A DNA stretch of 64,000 nucleotides. Source: HGM04593 sp045634085 (GTDB lineage Bacteria > Bacteroidota > Bacteroidia > Bacteroidales > Bacteroidaceae). Position 1 is the first letter of the stretch, and each line of letters opens with the position of its first letter. This document shows positions 51,743 through 59,705 of the stretch, piece after piece. The DNA is taken from positions 3,226-67,225 of the forward strand of contig JAZQZM010000015.1 in NCBI GenBank assembly GCA_045634085.1, written 5' to 3'. The notes under the pieces are model-generated. The model was not told the origin of the DNA, made no database searches, and was given only the letters and a program-made list of their open reading frames with translations. A program made the position numbers and the translations under genes.

Positions 51743-52680
51743 TGCAATATTCTTATACTGTTATGTTTATTCTTTTCTTTCTTGAAAATGTCAAGGTTAA
51801 TCTGGTATCCCAGAAAAATGTCGTGGCTGCCGTTGGCTGCTCCGATGCCCGATGTGAACAGTTCGTATCCGTAGCTTGCCGTTATGTTCATCATCTCCAT
51901 GCCCACAAAGAAGGTTACAGATACGTCCGGACTGTATGTGAGGCCGCCAAAGAATTGCTTGTTGTCATAGTCATATGTTCCTCGGGCCGTTATGTCGGCA
52001 CGCCACGATACAAAATCAGTCATCACCTGCAATGAGGGCTGTACTGATATTAACGTATTTTTTATCGGTATATTGCCTCCGGCAGTGAAATTAAAGTATT
52101 GTGATATCTCAACCTCGTTCTTTTCGCCCAGAAGTATGGTGGGCGCATTAAGGTGGAGACCCGATACTCCTGCGTAGAAATATTTGTGCTGGTAGAGTAT
52201 TCCTGCGCCGAAATCGAACGAGTTGCCGTTGGCATTGCCACTGGGGAACGCCGGGTCGTTGCTGTCGCCTCCGAACTCTATGCCCTTGCTGTCGAATGCA
52301 CTGTTGAGTATGCCTATCTGCGCTCCTGCCGCCAGTCTGCCGCCGAACAACTTGAAACCGTAGGCATAGTTGAGGTAGATGTGCTGGTTGGTGAACATAC
52401 CTATGTCGTCGTTCAATGCGCCAAGTCCAAGGTTGTGGTCGCCGCGCACAAATGGTATTGGCGCGTCAATGTTCAGGAGCATGCTCTTTGGGTTGTTCTC
52501 AAACCCCGATAGCTGGTTGCTGTAGGCGGCGTATGCAAACATCTTCTGTTCGGCACCAGCACCTGCCGGGTTGTAGAAGTTGAGCATCTTCCAGTAGTGT
52601 GTGAAGTGCACGTCATATTGCGCGCGTACGGTTGTGAACGCGCCGATGGTCATCGTGAGTATGAACAGCCACTTCTTCAT
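51739..52680 (-). CDS. porP: Type IX secretion membrane protein, PorP/SprF family
   Basis: Outer-membrane barrel that partners the T9SS, often anchoring or helping particular substrates. The 313-residue protein has signal peptide MKKWLFILTMTIGAFTTVRA and the family opening YDVHFTHYWKMLNFYNPAGAG, followed by FAYAAYSNQLSGFENNPKSM. The C terminus (FKKEKNKHNSIRILQ) extends past the barrel. First gene of the T9SS operon; no convincing -33/-7 promoter was found in the 331 bases upstream. Confidence 0.92.
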   Translation of the reverse strand: MKKWLFILTMTIGAFTTVRAQYDVHFTHYWKMLNFYNPAGAGAEQKMFAYAAYSNQLSGFENNPKSMLLNIDAPIPFVRGDHNLGLGALNDDIGMFTNQHIYLNYAYGFKLFGGRLAAGAQIGILNSAFDSKGIEFGGDSNDPAFPSGNANGNSFDFGAGILYQHKYFYAGVSGLHLNAPTILLGEKNEVEISQYFNFTAGGNIPIKNTLISVQPSLQVMTDFVSWRADITARGTYDYDNKQFFGGLTYSPDVSVTFFVGMEMMNITASYGYELFTSGIGAANGSHDIFLGYQINLDIFKKEKNKHNSIRILQ

Positions 52681-52801
52681 TTTGCTTGAATCACCTGTTT
52701 ACTAACGCAAAAAATGCCTGTATATTATAACATTGCATTGCATTAGATATATACGCCCGGTAAAATTATACAAAATTGCATCAAATTTTGAAAAAAAACA
52801 A

Positions 52802-52823
52802 TACCGCCAGTCACTTGGCGGTA
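52802..52823 (-). terminator. Terminator for the calycin-like gene
   Basis: TACCGCCA (52802-52809) and TGGCGGTA (52816-52823) form an 8-bp stem; on the minus strand it is followed by TTGTTTTTTTT. It stops minus-strand transcription before the T9SS operon. Confidence 0.8.
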
Positions 52824-52835
52824 GTAAGTAGGATA

Positions 52836-52870
52836 AAAAACGTGGCAAACGGTTGTTTTGCCACGTTTTT
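52836..52870. terminator. Second hairpin in tandem
   Basis: AAAAACGTGGCAAA (52836-52849) and TTTGCCACGTTTTT (52857-52870) form a perfect 14-bp stem with A and T tracts on both sides, a typical bidirectional terminator. It is 13 bases from the other hairpin. Confidence 0.8.
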
Positions 52871-52893
52871 ATGTGATAATGCTGTCGGCTCAA

Positions 52894-52926
52894 TTACTTT
52901 ACATGTGTCTTTTTGCCAGTTGGCTC
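52894..52926 (-). pseudogene. Remnant of a T9SS-type protein C terminus
   Basis: Read on the minus strand it encodes EPTGKKTHVK and a stop, closely similar to the NGKKTLLK ending of the calycin-like gene at 53012; the nucleotides also agree (TTACTTTA..GTGTCTTTTTGCCA on the plus strand). The 85 bases between the two, including a GC-rich patch around 52935-52985, contain no gene. This looks like the leftover end of a duplicated or deleted secreted-protein gene. Confidence 0.45.
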
Positions 52927-53011
52927 GCTTTTTTACCAGCGCCCCGCGGCGCGCAACCTGTGCCTGCGCTACCCGCGACTATCCGCTAAAAAGCTCACCG
53001 ATAGCAAAAAA

Positions 53012-54013
53012 TTACTTTAGAAGTGTCTTTTTGCCATTTACAATGTAGATGCCTGCTGCAGTGACAGTCTCAATGCGGCGGCCTGTAATGTCGTATATTA
53101 CGTCAGTGCCGTTCTCTGCTGTGATGCCTTCGATGCCTGCAAGGTCTTCCTGGCCGAACTTTACGTTGATTGTCTGGCCCAGCATTGCAGTCATGTCAAT
53201 GTCGATGTTGCAGTAGAGCTTGTACTCGGTCATCTTGCCTGTCATGTCAACAGGAACATCGCCGAGCATTGGACCAAGCCACTCTTCTGCTTCAATGCTG
53301 CCCTCTGTGATGACAATGTCCTGCTTTGTGGCGAAATTCTGTACACCGTCAACGTTCTCTGTTGCAATATTGTGGAGTACAATGTTTCCTACAGAAATGA
53401 CATCTTCTTCATTGGCAAGCATGAAGTTGTTGAGTGAGAGTGTGTATGTGCCGTCAATCTTCTCGTCTACATTGATGGTTGCGCGCTGCTGGGTAGACAT
53501 TCCGTTGATTGTGACAACAAGGTCATCCTCATAGCTGCGGGCAACCTTTATGTCCTTGCCGAACTCAACATCGATAACCTGTCCAAGAGCTTCGGTAAGG
53601 TCAATGTTGATTGTGCAGTAGAGTGAACCGTCGGTCATCTTGCCCTTGAGGTCAATTGTGATCTCAGTAAGCATGTCGGCGAGCCAGAAACTTGATTCTT
53701 CAGAGTCTCCTGCTGTGAGGGGCACAGTCTGCTTGCTTGCGAAATTGTCAATGCCATCGGCTGTCTGGTAGCTGATGCCTGGAACAACGATGTTGCCTAC
53801 GGGTATTGCATCCTCGCCCGAAACCATAATGAAGTTCAGCAATGACAAAGTGTATGTGCCGTCGGTCTTTGGCTCAACGTTGATTGTTGTCTGCATCGGG
53901 TCGCTTACAACATCATTGATTGTAACGACCAGTTCATCGGTGTAAGTCTTTGTCTGTGCGGTTGCAAACATTGCTGTGAGTGCAACTGCCATTGAGAGTA
54001 AAAATTTCTTCAT
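53012..54013 (-). CDS. Secreted protein with two calycin-like domains, probable T9SS cargo
   Basis: A 333-residue protein with signal peptide MKKFLLSMAVALTAMFATA. Residues about 22-155 and 160-290 are two tandem copies of a calycin-like (lipocalin-type) domain, each with the pattern DGTYTLSLxNFxx, VGNIVxxxI and GKMTxxxLYCxIxID. The C terminus (VIYDITGRRIETVTAAGIYI, then NGKKTLLK) is a short type IX sorting tail of the G-I-Y-I-V kind. It is probably exported by the T9SS encoded just downstream. Ligand unknown. The ATG at 54013 was chosen because the apparent upstream start is a TTG. Confidence 0.8.
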   Translation of the reverse strand: MKKFLLSMAVALTAMFATAQTKTYTDELVVTINDVVSDPMQTTINVEPKTDGTYTLSLLNFIMVSGEDAIPVGNIVVPGISYQTADGIDNFASKQTVPLTAGDSEESSFWLADMLTEITIDLKGKMTDGSLYCTINIDLTEALGQVIDVEFGKDIKVARSYEDDLVVTINGMSTQQRATINVDEKIDGTYTLSLNNFMLANEEDVISVGNIVLHNIATENVDGVQNFATKQDIVITEGSIEAEEWLGPMLGDVPVDMTGKMTEYKLYCNIDIDMTAMLGQTINVKFGQEDLAGIEGITAENGTDVIYDITGRRIETVTAAGIYIVNGKKTLLK

Positions 54014-54047
54014 AAGCAATAATTTTATGTTTGTTTCAGTTTTCTAT

Positions 54048-54827
54048 TCAGAACAAATAAGTGAATCCAAAAGTTCCATAAATGGGGTAGAGCGGGAATG
54101 TCACGCTGCTGAAATCTTTGGGGAATATTCCATTCATGCTCCACTGCAGGTTGGCAAAAAGGGCAAGGTGCTCATATGCGCGGTATTCACCACCGGCCTG
54201 CACTCCCCAGTTGAACTTGCGTATGTCGCCACTGAAGTCATATTTTGCACTTGTCACTTCGGCCTTTTCACCGGTGGGATTCTGGTCGCGTATGTAGCCG
54301 TCATAAGCCTCTCCGCTGAATTCGCCGTCGAGCAGGTATGATGCGTATGCACCTGCCGATACGTTCCACCTCTCATTTATCCTGTACACTGCAAGTACCG
54401 GAAGCGTGAGGTATGTATTCTTTACGCTGGTCTTTACTTTGCCAGTCCATGCACCCTGTACCTTTCCGCTACCGTCGGTGTTCCAAGCCTCCATGTGGTA
54501 GTTCTTTGTCTTTGCTCTGGTGGTCATGCCCTTTGTCTCAAGCCTTATACCCCAGCGTATGCCCCAGGGCGATTCCTTGAAACTCTTCTCTACCGTACCC
54601 TCGATTGCGAGGTTAAGTCCCGGATTGTAGCTCTCGATTCCGCGTATTTCGCGTGGAAGCGGCAACGGTGCAGTACCGCCGATATTGTAGCCCGCACTCA
54701 GGCGTATGTGCCACCCTTTAAGGGCAGCTTTGATGATGTTGTTGTCCCTGTCGCCAATCTCTTTTGTCTGTGCAACAGCAGAGAGTGCTATGAATGATGC
54801 AAAGAATGCAATGATAATCTTTTTCAT
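54048..54827 (-). CDS. Outer-membrane beta-barrel protein
   Basis: A 259-residue protein with signal peptide MKKIIIAFFASFIALSAVA, then GWHIRLSAGYNIGG and alternating amphipathic strands ending PIYGTFGFTYLF with a terminal Phe. It fits the OMP_b-brl group. It lies between a PCMD lipoprotein gene (27 bases) and the calycin-like gene (34 bases), suggesting that all three are co-transcribed and perhaps form a surface complex; this is inference. Confidence 0.78.
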   Translation of the reverse strand: MKKIIIAFFASFIALSAVAQTKEIGDRDNNIIKAALKGWHIRLSAGYNIGGTAPLPLPREIRGIESYNPGLNLAIEGTVEKSFKESPWGIRWGIRLETKGMTTRAKTKNYHMEAWNTDGSGKVQGAWTGKVKTSVKNTYLTLPVLAVYRINERWNVSAGAYASYLLDGEFSGEAYDGYIRDQNPTGEKAEVTSAKYDFSGDIRKFNWGVQAGGEYRAYEHLALFANLQWSMNGIFPKDFSSVTFPLYPIYGTFGFTYLF

Positions 54828-54854
54828 ATTGTCGCGTTTCGCCGTTTTTGCGGG

Positions 54855-56009
54855 TTATTTGTCGTTCCAGTTTATCTTCAGCTCGTCAATATACAGCGTG
54901 CTGCCTATTGCTCCCTCAAAGAAGGCACCCTCCTTGCTTGAACTTGCAACGACTGTTATCGCATATTCGCCCTTTTCCAGTTTCTCTTGGTCAAATGCCT
55001 TGCCGTTTACTGCTGTGTAGGGGATTTCGAACGCAGTCCACTCCTGGGGCTCGCCAGGGTTCTGCAGCTCGGCAACCAATACTATCCTGTCGCTTGAAAG
55101 TACGTTTGAACCGTCAAGTGTCACAATGTCTGCAGGGTCAACCTCGTAAAGAACCGAATAGATGGCACATGTATCTCTGCGCCCGGCAACCTCTTCTTTC
55201 GCCTTGTCGGTGAAGGTCTCTCCTGGCGTGTATTTGTAGTATCCGGTAAGCGAGAGTGGTTCGCTTGGTGCTATTGTCATGCCGAAACGTGTAGCCTCAA
55301 GAGGCTTCTTCATTGCATTGGCGCTAAGGAACTCACCAATGAAGATGTTTCCGGCTGCAATTGGCATGCCTGCCATCTTGCCAAAAGAACCTGTGTCGCG
55401 GGTTGTGAGTTTGATGCAGTGCCCCTTATATCCGGCAGAGTCGGCCGATGTAGGGAAGTCCTCTGGTGTCTTGCCCTTTCCCGTGAAGGAAAATCCGGCA
55501 TTGCCGCTTGCCCACCAGTTGAGTCTTGTACCGTTGGCATCAACCTCATACCACACATTGTATTTGCCTTTGGGTGCCGGTTGGTCAAGTTCAAAGTTCT
55601 CGAATGAGAATACGGCTTCGGTGTCAATTACTGTCTGCTTTGTGAATGAGACTCTGTAACTCTTGTTCCAGTTTCCGTCTTCCGATGTTACCATGTAATA
55701 CATGTACACACCACGGTCGCCGTTCTCTTCAATGCGTTCTTCCTTTGAGATATGTGCTCCGTGTGTCAGTTCGAACTGCGGATTGAACTGCTTGAGTGAG
55801 TCAATACTTGTATCCTCCTTTACGTAAAACCTGACATCGTAGTTGCTTATGATTGGTTTACCCGACAGGATTTCCTTGTGTTCCTCCAGCCATGCCGCCT
55901 TTACCGCCAATATGTCGCACTCTGCATTTGGTGCTTCGTCTCTGATACATGATGCAAGTGTCGTAAGGATAAGGAGAAGCAATGCTGTGAATATGTTTTT
56001 CTTAGTCAT
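54855..56009 (-). CDS. PCMD-domain lipoprotein
   Basis: A 384-residue protein with a lipoprotein signal (LLLILTTLASC, Cys21) and, in the C-terminal two thirds, the putative carbohydrate metabolism domain of PF13201 (FENFELDQPAPKGKYNVWYE, then WWASGNAGF, and near the end GSTLYIDELKINW). Residues about 30-130 form a beta-rich N-terminal domain. PCMD proteins are Bacteroidetes outer-membrane surface proteins often near glycan-use genes; no enzyme activity is known to me. First gene of the three-gene group ending at 53012. Confidence 0.82.
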   Translation of the reverse strand: MTKKNIFTALLLLILTTLASCIRDEAPNAECDILAVKAAWLEEHKEILSGKPIISNYDVRFYVKEDTSIDSLKQFNPQFELTHGAHISKEERIEENGDRGVYMYYMVTSEDGNWNKSYRVSFTKQTVIDTEAVFSFENFELDQPAPKGKYNVWYEVDANGTRLNWWASGNAGFSFTGKGKTPEDFPTSADSAGYKGHCIKLTTRDTGSFGKMAGMPIAAGNIFIGEFLSANAMKKPLEATRFGMTIAPSEPLSLTGYYKYTPGETFTDKAKEEVAGRRDTCAIYSVLYEVDPADIVTLDGSNVLSSDRIVLVAELQNPGEPQEWTAFEIPYTAVNGKAFDQEKLEKGEYAITVVASSSKEGAFFEGAIGSTLYIDELKINWNDK

Positions 56010-56110
56010 AATTGCGCAAAATTGTATTCAATGTGCAAAAATAACTAAAAAACTCTCTGCAACGAATGTTTTTATTGTGTTTTGCTTGTTATTTAACATT
56101 TATAGACAAA

Positions 56111-56135
56111 AAACATCAGCGTACTGCTGATGTTT
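56111..56135 (-). terminator. Terminator of the kinase-phosphatase operon
   Basis: AAACATCAGC (56111-56120) and GCTGATGTTT (56126-56135) make a perfect 10-bp stem with a five-base loop, followed on the minus strand by TTTTGTC. It lies 80 bases after the phosphatase stop. Confidence 0.8.
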
Positions 56136-56214
56136 AAAGTGAATGAAATGAAATCCTTGATATCGTTCTGCTCCATTCGAACGGTATTTGACTCCTTCAA
56201 AACTACTTCCGGTT

Positions 56215-57105
56215 TCATTTGGCCAGGACCATCGGTTCCAGATATCTTTCGCGCAAGAGTGTCATCATTTCCGGAGTCACTCCTATGCATTCCGTGAGAT
56301 AGTTCCTGAGTGAGCCGTATCTTGCATCAATCTTTTTCAAAGTCTTCTCAAAGATGGCCGGATTGGCACCGATGAGAGTGTTTATGGCGGTTCTTTGTGC
56401 TTCACTCTTTGTCTCTATTCTTGCCACATGGGGGTCATAGTACTCCTTTGACAGAGTGAAATCGGCCATTATAAGGCCGTGGTCGGCACCTAAGGCTGCC
56501 AGAAGCATTGCCGATGCGCAACCGGCACGGTCCTTGCCCTGAGTGCAATGCCATAGCACTGCACCATCTTCGGGCTGCATTGTAGTGAGGTCGGCAAAGA
56601 ACCGGCGATACACCTCCTGTGACGATTCGTCAAAGAATATCATGTCGTATATGTTTTCACACATCGCTTGAATGGCAGGGTGCTCGGCATTCTCAAGCAA
56701 CATTAGTACCAGCTCATTCTCCTTCCTGATTTTGACGCTGTCTTTTGTCTCACCTTTGTTAAAAGACAATGATAGTGGCAGGTATGTCGCGTCTCCGGGA
56801 ATGATGTCAGGAGCAGCCAGAGCCTCTTCTTGGCCACGGAAATCGTAGATGCGCTGAAGCCTATATTTTTTGGCAAGGCGGATGGAATCTTCTTCGGACA
56901 GTCCCGATAATCTGGCACTGCGAAGCAACAGCCCTTCCTTTACCCTTTTGTCGCCTATCCTGTAGCCTCCTAATTGCCTGGCATTATGAACGCTGGCAAG
57001 CCCTATCTGCTGGTTCTCCAGATGAAGTTCCTGGTTTTCGGGATATGTATTGCAAGAGACAAGCATCAGTAATATATATGCAATGGCATTAAATGAACGG
57101 ACCAT
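56215..57105 (-). CDS. Lipoprotein tyrosine/dual-specificity phosphatase
   Basis: A 296-residue protein of the Y_phosphatase3 (PF13350) type. The signal ends LMLVSC, making Cys18 the lipid anchor, so the enzyme faces the periplasm or the cell surface. Family motifs are NARQLGGY (41-48), IYDFRG (86-91) and the P-loop HCTQGKDRAG (186-195) with Cys187 as nucleophile and Arg193 as phosphate binder. These Cx5R enzymes remove phosphate from phosphotyrosine or from phosphoinositides. It starts five bases after the stop of the STAS-kinase gene, so the two form one operon. Confidence 0.88.
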   Translation of the reverse strand: MVRSFNAIAYILLMLVSCNTYPENQELHLENQQIGLASVHNARQLGGYRIGDKRVKEGLLLRSARLSGLSEEDSIRLAKKYRLQRIYDFRGQEEALAAPDIIPGDATYLPLSLSFNKGETKDSVKIRKENELVLMLLENAEHPAIQAMCENIYDMIFFDESSQEVYRRFFADLTTMQPEDGAVLWHCTQGKDRAGCASAMLLAALGADHGLIMADFTLSKEYYDPHVARIETKSEAQRTAINTLIGANPAIFEKTLKKIDARYGSLRNYLTECIGVTPEMMTLLRERYLEPMVLAK

Positions 57106-57110
57106 ATCTG

Positions 57111-58313
57111 TTACAAGTTGTCTACTACGTTTACCAGGTATCTTACACCCCCGACAATGTTCTGTATGTTGGGGAAGAACACCTTGCGTGCCATGTCAAT
57201 GATTGCAGGGCGGTATTTCTCAGTGTTCTTCGAGTTGAAACCTATGGCAAAAACTGTGCGTATGAGTCGCAGGGCATCCATCATGGAGCCGAACTTCTGA
57301 ATCATCTCCGGGTCTTCTGTCCTGAAATACTTTTTTATGAAGCACTCTTTGAGAAGTGCGACCGTAGCATTGTCCATGCCGGCAATGCCCATTATCATCT
57401 CATCGGTTCTCATTCCGTTGAGGATTACAGCGATTGAAATAAGGTCATAGATAGGATGGCCTACGCCCATCTGCTCCATGTCGATCCAGAGCATCTCGCC
57501 GTCCTGTATCATCAGGTTCTTCGGGTGGGCGTCGCAGTGTACGAGCCTGTCACCTTCGGGCAGTGCGTCAAGAATCTGCTTCAAGCACTCTCCCTCCTCC
57601 TCGGTAAAGTATATTGATGCGTTTTTGACCTGATTACGGTAGTTTTCTTTGGCGCTGGTGAATATCGGGTTATCGGTGCGGATAGAGTGGAGCAAGTTGA
57701 GCTGTCCGATATATTTCTCGGTGAGTTCCTCCATGCGCTCCGGTTCGTTCTGCATGGTCTCGCCCAAAGTGAGGCTTTTGATGGTTTCATATACGACACC
57801 GCGTCGGCCCTCGCCGCAATCGACAATGTCGAATGATATGGCTGTAGGGATGCCCAGAAGGAATGCCTCCTTGGCCTTTGCGAGTTCCTTGTCAAGACCC
57901 TCGTATGTCTCGGGGTTGTAGTTGACCTTGACAATCTCATCTTCGCTTACTCTGTATACGGCACCGTTGCCGCCAAGGCCGATTCTTTCGCACTTGTCCA
58001 GGTCGATCTTACGCAATGCCTTTGTGATATTAATGATTCTTGAGAATCCGGTCATCTCAAAGACACTGTATACTGATGCCGGTACATTCTCTATCCTGAA
58101 ATTCTTTTCACTCTTCGCAATCTTGAGTATTGTGCGAAGGCCGCTTGATGCAATATATTGAAGCTCTGTCGCGTCAAGAACCATACTGCTATGCTGGTTG
58201 TTCTTGCATATTTCTATGATTTCGGCCTCGAACCTGATGGAATTTTCGGTATCAAGTCTTCCTGATAATGTTACATAAAGGCAATCATTGTCCAATCTGT
58301 AATTATAGTCCAT
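57111..58313 (-). CDS. STAS domain fused to an aminoglycoside phosphotransferase-like kinase
   Basis: A 400-residue cytoplasmic protein in two parts. Residues 1-98 form a STAS (anti-sigma-factor antagonist) domain with LDATELQYIASSGLRTIL, where Ser56 or Ser57 is at the usual phosphorylation site. Residues 107-400 form an APH/choline-kinase-like fold: glycine loop GLGGNGAVY (112-120), Lys129 in EIVKVNY, catalytic LVHCDAHPKNLMI (His259, Asp261, Asn266) and metal-binding Asp278 in LWIDMEQ. The kinase may act on a small molecule or modify its own STAS domain; neither is shown. It is co-transcribed with the phosphatase. Confidence 0.85.
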   Translation of the reverse strand: MDYNYRLDNDCLYVTLSGRLDTENSIRFEAEIIEICKNNQHSSMVLDATELQYIASSGLRTILKIAKSEKNFRIENVPASVYSVFEMTGFSRIINITKALRKIDLDKCERIGLGGNGAVYRVSEDEIVKVNYNPETYEGLDKELAKAKEAFLLGIPTAISFDIVDCGEGRRGVVYETIKSLTLGETMQNEPERMEELTEKYIGQLNLLHSIRTDNPIFTSAKENYRNQVKNASIYFTEEEGECLKQILDALPEGDRLVHCDAHPKNLMIQDGEMLWIDMEQMGVGHPIYDLISIAVILNGMRTDEMIMGIAGMDNATVALLKECFIKKYFRTEDPEMIQKFGSMMDALRLIRTVFAIGFNSKNTEKYRPAIIDMARKVFFPNIQNIVGGVRYLVNVVDNL

Positions 58314-58467
58314 AATATTTCTTAATTGTTAATTGATAAAATCGTTGAACCTGTTTTTGGTGAAGTCATATTGGCGAGAAATCCTGTGCTGCAGATGTAC
58401 TGCGGCCGCTGCAGATATCGCAGCCAACCAGCCTTGGCACTCTTCTATAATCTTGAAAACCACGATG

Positions 58468-58498
58468 CAAAGTTAATGAAATGCGCAAATACTTCAAA
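58468..58498 (-). promoter_or_regulatory. Promoter of the STAS-kinase/phosphatase operon
   Basis: On the minus strand TTTG (58498-58495), a 19-base spacer and TAACTTTG (58475-58468) exactly match the Bacteroidetes consensus. The leader to the ATG at 58313 is about 150 bases and contains CTGCAG-rich partial repeats near 58386-58430. The rest of the gap to the mscS remnant (58499-58655) shows no gene. Confidence 0.75.
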
Positions 58499-58655
58499 GT
58501 ACATGGTTGTAAATATTTAACCAACAGGTTGTTTGTCAATGTGGATGAAGTCTGTTCCGGATAAATAATATAACAAAGACAAGTATCGTGATATGTGTCT
58601 TTTATGCAGGTAAGCTCCAATAGCCTATGGGAATCTTTAGGAAGGCAAATTGTAG

Positions 58656-59128
58656 ATTGTAATGGGGCTTGTGACCCTTGTCAAGCCCCCCAAGAACGAG
58701 ATTGTCACCATACCCAATTCACACGTTATCTCCTCGCTGACCACCAATTACAGTTCATCGACGCAGGAGTATGGACTTATTATACACACCGATGTCACTT
58801 TCGGTTACGAAGTCCCCTGGGAACAGGTACACCAGCTTATGATACAGGCTGCTCTTGCAACACAGCATATCGAGTCCGATCCTGCTCCTTTTGTGTTGCA
58901 GACAAAACTGGACGATTGGTACGTTGTATACCAGATAAATGCCTACACCCGCCAGCCCGAGAAAATGGCAACCATCTACTCCGATCTTCACCAGCATATC
59001 CAGGACCTCTTCAACGAGGCCGGCATTGAGATAATGTCACCCCATTTCATGGTGTACGTCAGGCCGAGAGGGTATTCATGCCCGATGAGTATCTGCAGCC
59101 AAAAGAGAAGAACGAAGGCAAGAAGTGA
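58656..59128 (+). pseudogene. Fragment of an MscS-family mechanosensitive channel gene
   Basis: The reading frame has the beta-domain and C-terminal portion of small MscS-type channels (NEIVTIPNSHVISSLTTNYS, IIHTDVTFGYEVPW, IEIMSPHFMV) but the membrane segments are missing and an in-frame stop at 58653 precedes it. A one-base deletion around 59054-59058 shifts the frame: continuing in the other frame gives RQAERVFMPDEYLQPKEK up to a stop at 59126, the normal ending of such proteins. With both an N-terminal truncation and a frameshift it cannot make a working channel. Confidence 0.8.
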
Positions 59129-59144
59129 GAGCAGATAGCAGTAT

Positions 59145-59182
59145 AGAAGTAAGCGTTACAGGATTCTGTAACGCTTACTTCT
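59145..59182. terminator. Bidirectional terminator
   Basis: AGAAGTAAGCGTTACAG (59145-59161) and CTGTAACGCTTACTTCT (59166-59182) form a perfect 17-bp stem with a GATT loop. It lies between the convergent mscS remnant and the orphan immunity gene. Confidence 0.75.
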
Positions 59183-59195
59183 AATGTTAATTATG

Positions 59196-59639
59196 CTACT
59201 CTTCGTATATATGAACATATCTATTTTCATCTAGAATGAATTTCTGCTCAAAAGGATAGATATATTTATTTTCTGGTATTTGGGGTGGTGTAATTTTTAT
59301 CTTATCTACTTCTACAACGGAGTATGCTTCTACGGTATTATTATTTATAAAAAGGATTGTAGTTAACGAATCAAACATCGTCTTTTTGTCACATATGCTT
59401 CTTAATCTATCCGACATCTTCAAGTTGACAAAATCTTCTCTTTCTGTATTAAAATATGGATAAACCAAAAATATACTGTCATACTTTTCTTTGCAATAAT
59501 CAACAAAGGTGAATGGCTTGCCAATTGCTTGCTTTTCAAGTTGAAGTTCTAGTTTTGGCTCGGTTGGATTGCAACCTATAAATAATAGCATGCCGATAGT
59601 GAATGTGACTAAGCTATTCAAGAATTTTAAGCCTTCCAT
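59196..59639 (-). CDS. Orphan immunity-like lipoprotein, paralogue of the next gene
   Basis: About 147 residues, with a lipoprotein signal (VTFTIGMLLFIGC). The body is closely similar to the neighbouring lipoprotein: LELQLEKQ, KPFTF.DYCKE.YDSIFLVYPYFN, TILFIN and a final HI.E. The chosen ATG (MEGLKFLN) is in the same place relative to the toxin reading frame as in the intact pair; an ATG four codons upstream is also present in both. It probably protects against a variant of the DUF6973 toxin, but only the tail of that toxin remains upstream. Not a recognised named family. Confidence 0.7.
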   Translation of the reverse strand: MEGLKFLNSLVTFTIGMLLFIGCNPTEPKLELQLEKQAIGKPFTFVDYCKEKYDSIFLVYPYFNTEREDFVNLKMSDRLRSICDKKTMFDSLTTILFINNNTVEAYSVVEVDKIKITPPQIPENKYIYPFEQKFILDENRYVHIYEE

Positions 59640-59703
59640 TGTTCGCTGCATTTATTACATGTTTTAACAGTTCGTTTTCATCCCAGCCATTGATAATGGC
59701 AAA
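59614..59703 (-). pseudogene. C-terminal remnant of a lost DUF6973 toxin
   Basis: The minus strand encodes FAIINGWDENELLKHVINAA followed by NNGRLKILE and a stop at 59614. This aligns with the end of the intact toxin (QAIINGWNEVELLNKVINAA, NNGTLQIEF). The fragment begins directly after the stop codon of the intact immunity gene and overlaps the start of the orphan immunity gene in the same way that the intact pair overlaps. It shows that a second toxin/immunity pair once stood here. Confidence 0.85.
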
Positions 59704-59705
59704 TA

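Noticed and set aside
58386..58430. CTGCAG-containing partial repeats in the leader of the STAS-kinase operon
   Set aside because: Too short and irregular to call a regulatory RNA or a repeat element.
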